Shown: in pieces, positions 1-11,758 of the stretch
How positions within the stretch are numbered: position 1 is the first letter of the stretch
Layout of the letters: each line of letters begins with the position of its first letter
Made by a program: the position numbers and the translations under genes
From: Allacma fusca
Lineage: Eukaryota; Arthropoda; Collembola; Symphypleona; Sminthuridae
Length of the DNA stretch: 64,000 bases
Assembly: GCA_947179485.1 (NCBI GenBank)
Contig: OX359247.1
Coordinates: forward strand, 59,183,131 to 59,247,130
Direction: 5' to 3'
Notes under the pieces: model-generated
The model's database searches: none
Told to the model about the DNA's origin: nothing
What the model saw: only the letters and a program-made list of their open reading frames with translations

Positions 1-60
1 TATAACCCACTACTCATATACACTCTGTGAAGTTCTAATTTGCGATTATTGTTAGCTTAC

Positions 61-2926
61 CTTGAACATCGACACGTGTTAATCCTTGCAAGACCAGTGT
101 GTTGTTGTTCCCCAAGTAGAATTTCAAAGCCAGGGTTTGAGAAGGTAAATTCGTGTTATTGCTTTTAGCTTGATCTCTCAGACAGGCGTTTTTCAGTTGA
201 TCCTTGTCGATAATTGTTGTTGCTAACTGTGTCCCATTTCCAGACTAAATATAAATAAAAAATGCACTAGTATTCATCTCGAGTTATTCAGTTTTCTTGT
301 CACTACTAGAACAATACAGCCCACACGAGGAAACTCCCCTCAGCCTTAATACATATACTGTAGATTTTCATACATCACATGAAAAAAATATAGCTTATCA
401 CGAATTCAAGCTAAACACTTATTATTATAGATTATTATAGCATATTATTAGGGAGCTTATTCTTACTCATGTATAAACACAATGTTGCATTAGTAGTTTT
501 TAGATACATACATAAATAACAACATAGATTCAGCATGTAATCATGTGGGTGGTCTAAATGCTAATCAAAATGTTTGCTGGAGCTTTACGTTCTTCTGCAC
601 AAAAATTTATAAGGGAAGCCATAAAGCAAAAGTGTCTGTATGTAAAAACGTGACAAGTGTTGTTTAGAAGCACAGGGATAATCAAGTGAAAAGCATTTTA
701 TAACTGTAGATAGATCTCAGCTCATTGTTAGATTCCTACTAACAGTTAAGTGTTTTGTGTATAGGACAGATCAAATCATGATATAGTTGATGTTGTACAT
801 ACCTCGTATTTGATCTTATTCTGCCAAGACAGGCGGATTTTGATGTTTTTAAAGCGTGGGCGCGTACAGATGATGGCGCTTCCGTTACCCTGAAAAATTA
901 ATCAATTAAATCCAAAGTTTTTTATGTAAGTGCGGATGAGGCATGACCGCTCTCGTTCGATTTATTTTATATATCTAGTAAATTTCTAGTAAAAACCTTG
1001 ATGGTTCTCTGTAGTTCCACCGTTAAGTTCATTCCGTTGTAGGGCGGGTTGTAGACTCTGGTGAGAACGGTGACGTTAATGGAGGTGTCATTTTCAAAGA
1101 TGGCTCCCAAAAAAGTGCAAGTACGTAACATTATGCAGTTTCTTTTATCCCCATAGCATATGATTCCTTGTTTTTTACGGCAAGCGTCGTATAAGACATC
1201 TCCATTATTAATTTTCATTCCATCAGTTTGATTTTTGAGAACTGATGAGTTGGATGTTGATACATTTGAGTTGGGCGAACTCAAAGTCGTAATGTATGTA
1301 ATAGGTGAAGTCAAATTTGTACTGTTGGGCGAGTTGGGCGAACTCAAAGTTGTAGCGTTGGTATTGGGCGAATTTAATGTTGTCGCGTTTGGATTGGATG
1401 AATTCAATGCTGTAGCGTTTGGATTGGATGAATTCAATGCTGTAGCGTTTGGATTGGTCGAATTCAAAGTTGGAATGATTGGGTTAGGCGAATTGAAAGC
1501 TGTAATATTTAGATTAGGGGAATTAAAAGTTGTAATGTTTGCATTGGATGAATTCAAAGTTGTATTGTTCGGGTTGGATGGATTCAAAGTTGGAGTGTTT
1601 GGGTTAGGTGGACTCAAAGTTGTAGCGTTTGGATTGGTCGAATTCAATGTTGTAGCGGTTGGATTGGTCGAACTCAATGTTGTGGCGGTTGGATTGGTCG
1701 AATTCAATGTTGTAGCGGTTGGATTGGTCGAATTCAGTGCTGTAGCGGTTGGATTCGTCGAATTCAATGTTGTAGCGGTTGGATTCGTCGAATTCAATGT
1801 TGTAGCGGTTGGATTGGTCGAATTCAATGTTGTAACGCTTGTGTTAGGCGAACTCAAAGTTGTTGGCTAATTCATAGAAAGTAAAATATGATTATGTGAA
1901 ATATGCTACAAATTCACTGGGTTAGTACATCTACAATGTACACAAATCTTTTTATTATTGTGATTATGAGTTTACAAGGAATTAGGTGTGTCAGTAACGA
2001 TACTAACGTGTATTTCTGGTCACGATATTAAACCGATAGTTATCAGTTCTTTCAATAGATATAGTATTTGAAAAAATGCATTGTGTGTACCGGGATTTTG
2101 CTATATTTTGGGTAATTTTGAAAATTTTGAGTAATCCATCCTGAATACAATGGCAGATTGGAAGGAGATCGAATTATACTTTGATGACACTGTGAGTTTC
2201 AAAGCTATTTTTCGAATAGGAACTCTGAGGACGAAGGAGGATGATACATAAGTCACTGTGTAGACAATTTGTAAAAATGAACTGGAGGAAGTGAAAAGAT
2301 TTTTTCTATAAATAATTAAAAATCGAAAAAATACACAATTCTCAAGGCAAAAGTTAGTGAAATAGATTTCATACACTATTAATTTCTCATTAAATTATTG
2401 AAGCTAATCTGCATGGAATCTCTGATCATAAAAGTTAGGATTTATGTATATTTGAAACTACGAAAAAGTAATTTTATACTTTTATGTTGTGTTTTTAAAC
2501 GTTCGGGGGGAATTGCGTTTTACATTAATAATATTCCCAATCACATTTTATGGAATTTTTAACATTTATCGTTATTATCGCTTGACAATATCATCATCGT
2601 TTTTCCGACAGAACGATAACGATATTTTAAAATTGAACGATACCGACACCCCTACAAGGAATATGTGTGAGATCTAATTGGGATTTAACGCTTTGTAGAC
2701 TATAGTCGGTTTATTGTTGCATAGGACTTAAGGTTTAGGTATTGGGTCTATCTCCTAACTCTCGTACACATAAATTATACTATCATAAGGTATCATAAAA
2801 ATGGATATTCATTACCTCAGGTGGATGAGATGTCTGGCTTTGCTGAGCACCCACTGCTACAATCATCAGCCAGACTAAACCTCCAGGGATAAGAAGATGA
2901 GTAGAAAGTCGCCTATGCATTTTCAT
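61..2926 (-). CDS. Mucin-like secreted Asn/Thr/Pro-repeat protein, 3' end outside window
   Basis: Four exons are visible: 2816-2926, 997-1866, 803-889 and 61-244; the last ends at a donor (gtaagc), so the gene continues beyond base 1. Exon 1 starts with ATG and encodes a signal peptide of about 30 residues ending near VGAQQ. Exon 2 encodes about 200 residues of degenerate 10-residue repeats of the type NSTNPTATTL. These are packed with N-glycosylation sequons and Thr/Ser for O-glycosylation, and a Cys-containing region of about 80 residues follows (CRKKQGIICYG, then CTFLGAIFEND). Exons 3 and 4 continue in frame with more sequons. The architecture suggests an extracellular mucin or cell-surface protein. 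I do not recognise the post-repeat domain; a distant resemblance to the beta-sandwich parts of integrin alpha chains crossed my mind but is too weak to claim. The long open frame on the opposite strand over the repeats is a by-product of the repeat. Confidence 0.7.
1370..1860. repeat. 30-bp coding minisatellite inside the mucin-like exon
   Basis: Roughly sixteen 30-bp units, in phase with the ten-residue protein repeat. The units nearest the 5' end of the coding strand (1620-1850) are almost identical, and they become divergent toward 1370. This gradient suggests recent expansion at one edge of the array. Confidence 0.85.
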
Positions 2927-4519
2927 TGTTGATTCAATATCGTTACGAACTTTGTTTCAGAAATTTTAAACCACAAATCCCTCTTTATCGGTGAACAATG
3001 TAGTCGTACTATTTGGAGTTTTTCAGAAATCAAACATTTTTTCCAAGAGATCCCGCAGAATCTGTATATATTTAATTACACCTTTGAAAGAAGTAATAAC
3101 AATATCAGAAATTCAAAACTTTCTTGTGATAAATTTTCAATTATTACTCTTAAAGGATTTTACAATGAAGATATCAGGCCTGTCAAATAAAATCGCAGCT
3201 GGTTACTTTTTTACTGGGTTGTGAAAGAAGTAACACCTACTGTTTGCTCAAACTTACATAAGCCACAGTTTAATCTTAAAAATCGAAAATGATGATCAAA
3301 GCCACACTTTTGGTAGCGTGGGTAAAATAAACAATTTCACAAAAAGAAAATCAGGTTTATATACAGTGGCTATTCGACAGCAAATCCCAAGTGCAGTCTT
3401 GTTCAAGTCAGACTGTTCAACTGACAACTGTTCAGCTAGCAATAAAAGTAAATATCGGACGGAGAGACAACTTAATTCAGTAAAGAGTCATAGTAGTTAT
3501 TTTTATACGTCAGCTTCTGTCCCTGTTGAAAATATAAGCTCTCCTACTTTGCACATTCACAGTCACTGGACACCGGAAAAAGTGAAATCCCAAGGGTGTT
3601 TATAAATGTTGTCATTACGGATTCCAATGTGTATTACACACGGCAGCGATTGCTAAAATTGAGTGTGATGTGATACCTTTGTGTTCTGTATCTGGAAAAA
3701 TATTCACAAGGAAGGTTTCACAACTGTCCCAGAGATATTTTTCTTAAACTTTGCTAGATAAGTATATTCAGGTATTGCCCCCAGAAATATCCATGTCAAA
3801 ATTTTATTTTTAGACCACAATTTCAAATCCATATTGTCAAATTATTATTCCCACACCAGCATCAGAGTTTTATGTATATGGGATACTTACCGAACTCCAA
3901 CTTTACTTCAAGCTTTTTTAACCCTTTTGATCGCAAATACATATTTTTCGATCAAATAAATTTTGGAAAATCTAGAATAAATTTCTGCAATCGGTTTCAA
4001 GACAGGGCACTGTCAAGCAAATTTCCTGTTATGAATTAAAATTTAAGTGTACATATGAGAAATATTTTCAGATGCATTCCTAAATATGAAATAAAACACA
4101 TCGGTTCATAATTCCAACGATCAGGCTTAAACCAAAAATATCCCACAATTTTTATGCTTACAAATGTTCTGCTTTATTCCGTTCTCAAAAACTACATAGA
4201 CAAAGTTGAGAAGGCCAACATAGAAGGAATTTTTAAAGTAAAATATTTTGCCACTCACATCTAGCAATTCAATTTTCTCCCAGACATCTTGTAAAGAGGT
4301 ATGATTTAAATTACGCGTCATTTTCGTCACACTAAACCATCAAATTAGACAACAGGAGCCAATGTAGTGGCAACCAAACCGACCGTTTTTAAACATCTGC
4401 CAACGAACACACAATGAAACATATTAAGTTTGAATTAATCTGAATTAAATTTTACTGCTTCGTCAATTCCCAGCTTAAGCTTCGGAAATGCATGCTTATA
4501 AAGTATTTAAAAATTTACC
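2927..4519. other. Intergenic, no convincing gene
   Basis: AT-rich sequence between the mucin-like gene and the modular peptide gene. The best coding hint is a short minus-strand stretch at 4259-4321 (ATG, 21 codons, then a good gtgagt donor), but no matching downstream exon could be joined to it. Confidence 0.5.
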
Positions 4520-5936
4520 TCAGTAAACACGGTTAGCGTTGGCAGTTCCACTGGCAATTGAAGTTCCAAGATAACCCGAGTTAGCATTTGAAGTTTGGAG
4601 AGCAGTGTTAGGGGCTAAATGTAAGTAATAAATTTCTGTAGTAGACATGTGTTCACAAAGTATTTTAAATTTGCTTGTAATTATTTTAATCAAAATTATT
4701 TTACCATAATTTCCATAATACGGGTAGGAAGGATAGTATTGTGGAGAACGCTTTCCTGAAAAAATAGCAAAAAGTGATTCGATTAATATTTCAAGGTTTG
4801 CTTGGGCAAGATTTCTGAACTAGTAGCCAAGCATTTTCAGAACAATCTTGAAATCTTTGTCAAAGTTTCAAGTTTTTTAAATTATTAAGCAGAACGTGTA
4901 TTCGAAAGTATAATTATTACATCAAAAAATTATATTTAATTCTATGCTATTCATACTGTTTACTGCAATTCATTTTCTGACGAGAAGAATCCAGCGCTTT
5001 TGGGCATGATTTTTGTTTAAAATATTGCGCTCCGAAAAACTACTGCTTTTTAATATCCAAGTTCATAACCATTGGATTAATTAATAGGATTTCGAAACAA
5101 TTCCGACATATCATCATTAAATCAAATTATTTATTACCGCGAAGAAGAGGGACACCATAACCGCCCATATTGGCGTTGGCAGTTCCAGATGCAATGGAAG
5201 TTCCGCCAAAACCAGAGTTTGCGTTTGAAGTTTGCGCAGCAGTATTTGGAGCTGTGCAAAAAAAATCAGTTAATCACAAATCCCTTTAAATTGAGTTGAA
5301 AATTTCATGTTAGCAATTATTTTTGAACCCTTACCATAATTGCCGTAGTATGGGTAGGGATAATATTGTGGATCGGGGGAACGTTTTCCTGAAAAGAAAA
5401 AATGAATTTAACAATAAGTATATTTCTATCTGTACATCATTCTGCAGGAATCACATGAAGCTGTTAAAGGATCAGTGGAAAACTCATTGTGACTGTACAG
5501 GATCCTGTTTTAATTTAATTCTTTTAATCCTGGCTAAGTATTATAAATTATTACCGCGAAGAAGAGGGACACCATAGCCCATATTGGCGTTGGCAGTTCC
5601 AGATGCAATGGAAGTTCCGCCGAAACCAGAGTTTGCATTGGAATTTTGAATAGCAGTGTTTGGAGCTGCGTAACAGATTTAAAATTTAAAATGGCAAAAT
5701 GTTTTAATTCGGATCAAATATGTACCATGATAACTAAATAGTTTAATTCGACTTACAGTAGCCGTAATACGGGTAGCCTGAAAATTTAGTTCAAATATAT
5801 TTTATTAGTATAATAATTATGAGCTCATTGTAAGGAATTTTAAATAAGAATATTATTGTAATTTTGGAACCAAATGTTTACCCCATTGAGCAGTGGCAAC
5901 TGCCAAAATGGCAGTAAACATGATCAGGACCTTCAT
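4520..5936 (-). CDS. Modular secreted precursor with repeated GKR processing sites
   Basis: Seven exons (5882-5936, 5757-5777, 5555-5665, 5335-5388, 5138-5251, 4705-4755, 4520-4614), every intron in phase 1, together 501 bp = 166 residues plus stop. Exon 1 is a signal peptide (MKVLIMFTAILAVATAQ). Then two exon types alternate: a short Tyr/Pro-rich one (PYYGYS, PYPYYGNY, PSYPYYGNY) and a longer one with the core SPNTAIQNSNANSGFGGTS followed by IASGTANANM. The first two long exons end in VPLLRG, and the next short exon begins with GKRSP, giving LLR-G-K-R-S. That is a dibasic prohormone-convertase site with a Gly that could be used for C-terminal amidation. The third module ends in RVY and a stop. 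The expected products are two or three secreted peptides of about 50 residues. Whether they are neuropeptides, defence peptides or structural peptides cannot be told from sequence. The paralogue at 11759-12364 shares signal peptide, module and phases. Confidence 0.85.
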
Positions 5937-6024
5937 GTTGTAAGAATTTCAAATAACCTCTGAAAATGTGACTTTAAAACTCTGATAGTTTGAATGGTTT
6001 GCTTCGAACTAGCACCGGCCACGG

Positions 6025-6032
6025 TTTTTATA
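6025..6032 (-). promoter_or_regulatory. TATA box of the modular precursor gene
   Basis: TATAAAAA on the minus strand, about 90 bases upstream of the ATG at 5936. The paralogous gene has a TATA box at nearly the same distance, which supports both. Confidence 0.6.
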
Positions 6033-7324
6033 GTTCGCTGAAAGGTCGTCAGGAATGTTAAATTAATTACCACTTATTTTTCCAGATTAGGGGAAATTCT
6101 GTTATCGTTTACATAATTTGTTCTCATTAGTTATTTGTACGTGAACACTGACACCAGTACTCTTTTTTGTATGGGACACAAATCAATGAAACTGTTTTCA
6201 CAATTTGTGCACAACGTACATATAAGCAACAAACGGACGTCTAATTATATCTTTGTTATTGAGTGCTGACCATATTTTAAAATCTTCTCACGAGGGGATG
6301 AAAAACGCCAAATTTGTGTTAATATGCATGAAAGCATCGTGTACAATCATTAAAAAATACTTCCGGATCCCCTGTGGTCCAAGCTGAGTATTTAGGCAAA
6401 TCCTGCGTAATGAAGGAAATATGTATTTTGGAAGCCATTTCGAGATAAGCACGTGAAAATCTCCATGGTTCAAATTAAAAGCTTATTTAATGGTAATACA
6501 TAAATGAGTGGTATTATGCGTGTAAAAGTATGTAATTTGTTTATTGTACTTATATAAAATTTCTGTATACGTTTCGAGGCAGTCTTTCATTTGTATAAAA
6601 ACAATTATGAAAGAACAGAACTTTCTTATTCTTGACTGATATAACGATATTTTATCAGTGCTCGGCACGGGTATAGGTAATACTCGGGTAAACGGGTACG
6701 GGTATGGGTACTACCCGGGTACCGATTTTGTGTACCCGATCAATTTCGGGTACTACCCGGGTACGCGTTGGTCGGCACAAAATTTCGGCTACGGATAAGG
6801 GTATGGATACGGGTACAAGCATTTCAAAATGGGTATATACCCACCGGGTACGGGTATAATGGGGTCATTTACTCGTACCGACGACAATTGCACCCGAGTA
6901 TTTGAATACGTTGAGAATTGAGACGTCTTGATGAATTTTTGTGCAATCGTGCCCGTACGTTGGAAACTTCTGTCCGTATTTTCAGTGTTTCAGAATACTT
7001 ATAGCTTACAATAATTGTGTATAATTATTAGTGTTAATACCCTTTTCACCTTACAACATACAGTAAATATATTTTAGGCTGTGTAGCCAAAATATATGCA
7101 TTTAGGGAAACGTGTTTTAGGAAGTATAAACAAAAAACAAACGAATAATAGCAAAATAGAAGTGGAAAATAGGATTCATCGAAATTTGGTACGGTTGGTA
7201 ATATTTTGATGAATCTGCAAGTTAATTTTATTTCTAATCCAAAACGTTTATAGTTTTTGTACTCTTCAATGAAAATATACAATATCAAATCCCGCTCTAG
7301 CTAGTCAAAATTACACACCGTGGT

Positions 7325-8083
7325 GGCATGCATAAATTATATAACGCATAGTCGGCCGGTGGTGGTTTTTCTTGCTATCGTTACGCACAGTAGGGGGTAC
7401 TTTTGTACTCTTTGACGTAACGCAATATTTGATTAGACCCGATTTTAACGCGTAGGCATTCTTGGCATATTTAGTGAAAATATTTGAGGGCGAGGTTTAC
7501 ATTTTAAGAATATGTGGGAAAATCAAAGGACTGCAATTTCTACAAGACACGAGTAATTTCATCGAATGCTCGAATCGCACTTCATAATTTACAGCTTGTG
7601 ACGAAAATGGGAAATGCCCCTTTCGATTACTATTGTCCATCAATGAAATCCAAGTTACAAGCGCGAACATGTCCTTTGTGCCACAAATACCTTCCTTCTA
7701 AGAAAGCAGTGGGTACCCACAAAAAATCAGTTCACAAGACTTCTGGCGAAGATATCGACGAAACCATTGAATTTGGCGTCCGGGTCTACGCAATTGACGA
7801 GGACAGCTCAGATAAAATTGAAGTCATCTCTAATTTAGAGCAATAGGTAACGTGCCCTTTCGCAGAATGCGCTGTTACTATATTGGAATTTGGATTAACA
7901 CAATAAGGTTAATGGGACTATTCCGATATAATTTTAGTACTAATTTTATAAGTTATGCATAAATTAGTTATCATTGCGTTATGTATGATAGTGGGGGTAA
8001 GATGATAGCGTTACGTATGCGTTACTCGGGGTCAGAGGTTGTCAAAAATGTGGTAAACTAGCGTTTTATAATTTATGCATGCC
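7325..8083. mobile_element. Nested inverted-repeat DNA element
   Basis: Terminal inverted repeats of about 27 bases: GGCATGCATAAATTATATAA at 7325 and, reading inward from 8083, GGCATGCATAAATTATAAAA; both continue with CGC and TAGT. TAACGCA-like motifs recur inside both ends. The element is about 760 bp and carries the zinc-finger ORF at 7514-7846. The superfamily is not clear and no clean target duplication was seen. Confidence 0.6.
7514..7846 (+). CDS. Short C2H2 zinc-finger protein inside a transposon-like element
   Basis: An uninterrupted frame of 110 codons with one C2H2 finger near residues 52-74: CPLCHKYLPS, then H-K-K-S-V-H. The spacing is C-x2-C-x12-H-x4-H. An acidic tail follows (DEDSSDKIE). 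No transposase domain is present. Its position between inverted repeats suggests a DNA-binding accessory protein of the element, or a captured host fragment. The two codons before the start give no decisive context, and the in-frame ATG at codon 31 is an alternative start. The intact frame in otherwise decayed DNA is the main support. Confidence 0.4.
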   Translation: MGKSKDCNFYKTRVISSNARIALHNLQLVTKMGNAPFDYYCPSMKSKLQARTCPLCHKYLPSKKAVGTHKKSVHKTSGEDIDETIEFGVRVYAIDEDSSDKIEVISNLEQ

Positions 8084-8404
8084 GCTTAAGGTGTCATACA
8101 TTATTATACGTAGCGTACTAGGTACTACATTTAGAGAAATCTGGATATAAAGCACCCGAATACGAGTACGGGTACGACACTGAGATACCCGAGTATGGGT
8201 ACAATTTTCGAGTATTTTTCGGGTACGGGTACAATGCGGGTACAGGTACATGGTTTGAGATTACATTGCGGATACGGGTATGAAAAATTTGTACCCGGAT
8301 ACTCGGGTGTGGGTACGGGTATAGATACCAGATATTGCGATACCCGCACTTCGAGTACGTATACGGGTATGGGTACCGATTTGTCGTACCCTTGCCGAAC
8401 CCTG

Positions 8405-9573
8405 ATGTTTATGCCCAATCACACTTGTAAAAATAAGCTATTGACTTATACCATATGTATTCTGTAAATGCAATCATTACCTTAAATTAACTTACAATTA
8501 TTAGTAAAGATTGAGTGTTTATGATGAGGCCAGTTACATGCAAGTGAAATGAATTTTTGTCATGTTTTCACCATCAAAACAAATGTAATGATGACAACAA
8601 TGAAACTTTTGATTTTCTGAATAGCCTTATATGAAAATCAGAGTACAGTCATATTTGTCCACCCTTTGGACCACTAGATAATTTTGACCAATTGTAATGT
8701 CAATAATTATTACTCAAGCTCAACATTTAGTGCAAGATTTATGTTTCAAATGATATAAAAATAAATCATTTTTCCAAGCATGTATAATTTTAAACTGCAG
8801 GTACAGGCTCTTACTTTTTTCATGCAAGTTCTGGTCATTGTAAACATTGACAATTCAATACTTATACAAAATCTTGTAATGCAAATAATATTTTTGATTA
8901 TGCTTTTGAGACTTTGCACAAAAATGTGCAAAAATTGTACAAAGCGCGTATTTTCGGAAATTATTATAGAGATAGCGCTTGACAAATAAGCTCCGGTATA
9001 AAGATTGAAAAAACAAAAGATTAAGAAACAGTTAACAGTGAAGATTAATTTAGATACCACACAGAATCTAGGATGTAATGTATGAATAAAGAATTATTCC
9101 TTTACATATTTAACCGAAGCTGTTGCATTTAATATTTGACATTCACTTTTAAGCTTATAATAACATTATCAAAACCAGAGAAACCGCTTGGGTTAAGGAA
9201 TTTCCATTCCGAAAAACAACTGTTAGTGTGCGAGAAATGTTTAGAAAGTTCATTCCAGACAACGTTGACATAAATCCAATCCTGGTGCTTTTAATATTTT
9301 ACTTATGAGAGGCAAAACTGACAATAATAATTGTCAGGAAATTCGTATGAATTATCTGAGATATAATTTTTATATTTGCTTATTCATTTTAAAGTTAGCA
9401 TATAGTATTGATTTAATCAGTTTTTTATACAATTTTGGTTTGTATTATTTTCGTTGTATTTTATTAATATATTTACTTACACACTTTATGTACTTATATA
9501 TATGGAAGGTTTTATTGTTTATTTAGAATGAGTTATTTCGTCATGTACATTCCTTTTGAATGGTTAATATTAC
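8405..9573. other. Non-coding AT-rich stretch
   Basis: No splice-compatible coding sequence, repeat or RNA gene was recognised. The open frames on either strand near 8750-9060 have no coding character. Confidence 0.5.
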
Positions 9574-10430
9574 AGTCAAGTGTTATTAAGACTGACAATG
9601 CATCGGAGATGAGAAACGCATTCAAAAAATTCGGCGATAAAGAGAAAGGAGTAGAAAATTTTGAAAATGAAATGTCTAACGAGACAGAAACGGAGAGTTA
9701 GAATGTCTCGGGTGCCTAAAATATGCTCTTCATCTGACAGTGCTAGAATGACTTCAGTTAATCCTTTCCTCAAATTCATTGATCAAGTATCTATTTTATC
9801 TAATTAGTGTCATTTTTCACAATACCTAGTTACTATCATTGTGAGCTCGTGAAAAGAACCAAAAAGGAACTTATTAAACCCGTGAAACCCGATGTAACAG
9901 TGTTCTATGCATGCATATTTTGGTATTTATTTCAGTTCCTCTGAATGAAAATTGCATACTAAACCACTACATTCTTTCAGCTGAAAAGGTTAGAGAAATT
10001 TTAAGAAAACATTACGAGGATATCCACAAACTGGAGCAGGCGCCAGGCCCTCTGAAATAAAGCTCCGCACCACAGGCAACCAAAATTCCAACCTCGAGTT
10101 TAATATTCGGACTAATTCTAAGAATCAAATGAAGCTGAGCTTGGGTCAGTATAACGGATAATTTTGACGAAGTAGATACATACTTAAAAGAACCAATTTT
10201 ATCTGAGGTTGAGTACCCTCTAAAGTATTAGAAAACAAATTTTCAAGATTTTCCAGTACTGTCAAAATTGGCAAAAATGCATTTTGAGGTTCCAGCTTCT
10301 TCTGGTACTGTAGAAGGGTTTTTTCTACAGGTGGATCATTAATCTGAGCGTGAAAGCCCGCCTTACAATCAAGACAGTTTCAAAGATGATTCAGTTTCAT
10401 GAATATCGAATTGATTACTGGATTTTAAAA
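9574..10430 (+). pseudogene. Decayed hAT-family transposase
   Basis: Translated fragments on the plus strand, in drifting frames, follow the order of a hAT transposase. At 9576-9690 there is IKTDNASEMRNAFKKF, the catalytic-region TDNASNM-type motif. At about 9700 there is CLKYALHLTV, matching the CxxHxLNL segment. At 10155-10330 comes the C-terminal dimerisation (hATC) region: DEVDTYLKEP, EYPLKY, then a TAG where Trp is expected, then NFQDFPVLSKLAKMHFEVPA and SSGTVEGFF where families have SSxxxERxFS. Near 10350-10400 a KPALQSRQF-like stretch matches the usual tail. Several stops and frame changes show that it is dead. It may be related to the source of the non-autonomous hAT elements in this window. 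Confidence 0.75.
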
Positions 10431-11758
10431 ATTCCTTTTGATTTGATTAAACATTTAGTTGTATTATATACAAAGGTTGGTCCTCTTTTCAACCGTTTTT
10501 GCATAGGTTTTTGCATTGAATTTATATTCATTGAGCTGGACTGGATTCTATATTTTGAAGGCTAAGTAGGAAAGAAGGCTGATTTTTTTCGGAAGTGTGA
10601 CGGTAGGCAGCATTGAATTCACACGCGAAAGAAGGCTGAGGAAAGGAATAGTACTTTAAAGGCTTTTATGATGAGCTTGTTTGAGGAAGGTGTGTAACCA
10701 ATCATCGGTCATATGCATACTTTAATTTATGCCAACCAAATCCAGGCTCCAAACCTCCTAGTCACATTCCAGCACAGAAGTCCTTAACTACCCCCTTCTG
10801 TGCCCCATTTCGATAAGTACCCTGGAGAAGAAAACCAAATGAAAAAATCCTATTGTAAACAATAGGATCACAACCTTAAATGGTTAATTACAATAAACAC
10901 TTTTTATGTAAAACATTAAGTCGATGACCGAACCCTTGTTTTACTGGAAATATTTTCCTTTGTTAAAAATCCCACAATAATTATATTTATTTAAATATAT
11001 TTAAAATTGTGATAAAAAACAAATATAAAAGGAGAAACTCCAACAACAACAAAACAGAATTATCTTTAGTCTGAAACTGTAAAGTTGTGTCAGTACAATC
11101 TTTATTTTGGCGATCTTCCCGGTACCAGTAAAACATTGGCAATAGTGTACATCCCTTTTGGCCCTTCCATCTGAAGCGATTATCTTCTGGTAACCGAATA
11201 TTAGGTGAGCGAAGTAATATTAAACATACATCTCATGTAGTACTAGGTTACAGGTGTTTTAACGATGCCTTTGAAAGCATGAAGGAAGGCTTTTCGTTTG
11301 GACATCTCTTGGACTTTTAATGCATAAGAGCACCAATGAAAGGAACAGACTTGGCGAACTCCAACGCTTATTACTGATGACAGGGAAGGTCTCAAAATAT
11401 TTTCCCAAATAGAGTAGTAGCTCTTATCGAAAGGTATTTTATAGATATGGTACATACAAGTCCTGCATATATGTAACAATTATTTAAAACCACCGTTCAT
11501 GATCTGTGCTCATGCTATTTGCTAAAAAATAATATGTTAAGTCAGTCAAAAGAAATAGCTGCGATATTTTTTATTGCATTTTTGTATATGAAACATTTCA
11601 ATCAAATCAATTGTAAAAAGAAGTAATTTATTATTTAGTAAAAGGCCATAAAGTAGTCAGGATTACTTTACAAAACATGTCCATTACGGAATATGGAAAC
11701 CGTAAATCTTTTGGCCAATGAATTTATTTTGAGTCAAATCAAGGTTCCACGGTCGTAG
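10431..11758. other. Non-coding stretch
   Basis: No gene seen. A minus-strand open frame of 78 codons at 11243-11479 lacks splice context and recognisable features. Confidence 0.45.

Larger units (their letters stand above)
6656..8404. mobile_element. GGGTAC-rich repeat element, interrupted
   Basis: Two blocks (6660-6900 and 8150-8404) are dense with variants of CGGGTACGGGTATGGGTAC and its complement, a composition unlike the surroundings. The outer ends resemble each other as inverted repeats: CAGTGCTCGGCACGGGTA on the left, and CAGGGTTCGGCAAGGGTA reading inward from the right. CAG-starting ends with subterminal repeats are typical of non-autonomous hAT elements. The flanking 8 bases match at only 5 of 8 positions (TATTTTAT and ATGTTTAT), so a target duplication is not proven. 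The inner 7325-8083 looks like a second element inserted into the first. Confidence 0.5.

Noticed and set aside
1235-1870. Long plus-strand open frame with VEFNVVAVGL-like repeats
   Set aside because: It is the antisense image of the mucin-like minisatellite exon. The minus strand has a signal peptide, splice sites and sequons; the plus strand has none.
3318-3605. 95-codon plus-strand frame upstream of the peptide genes
   Set aside because: No signal peptide, splice context or domain; the composition is not distinctive.
4259-4321. Short minus-strand exon candidate (MTRNLNHTSLQDVWEK) with a gtgagt donor
   Set aside because: No downstream exon in a matching phase could be found in the next kilobase.
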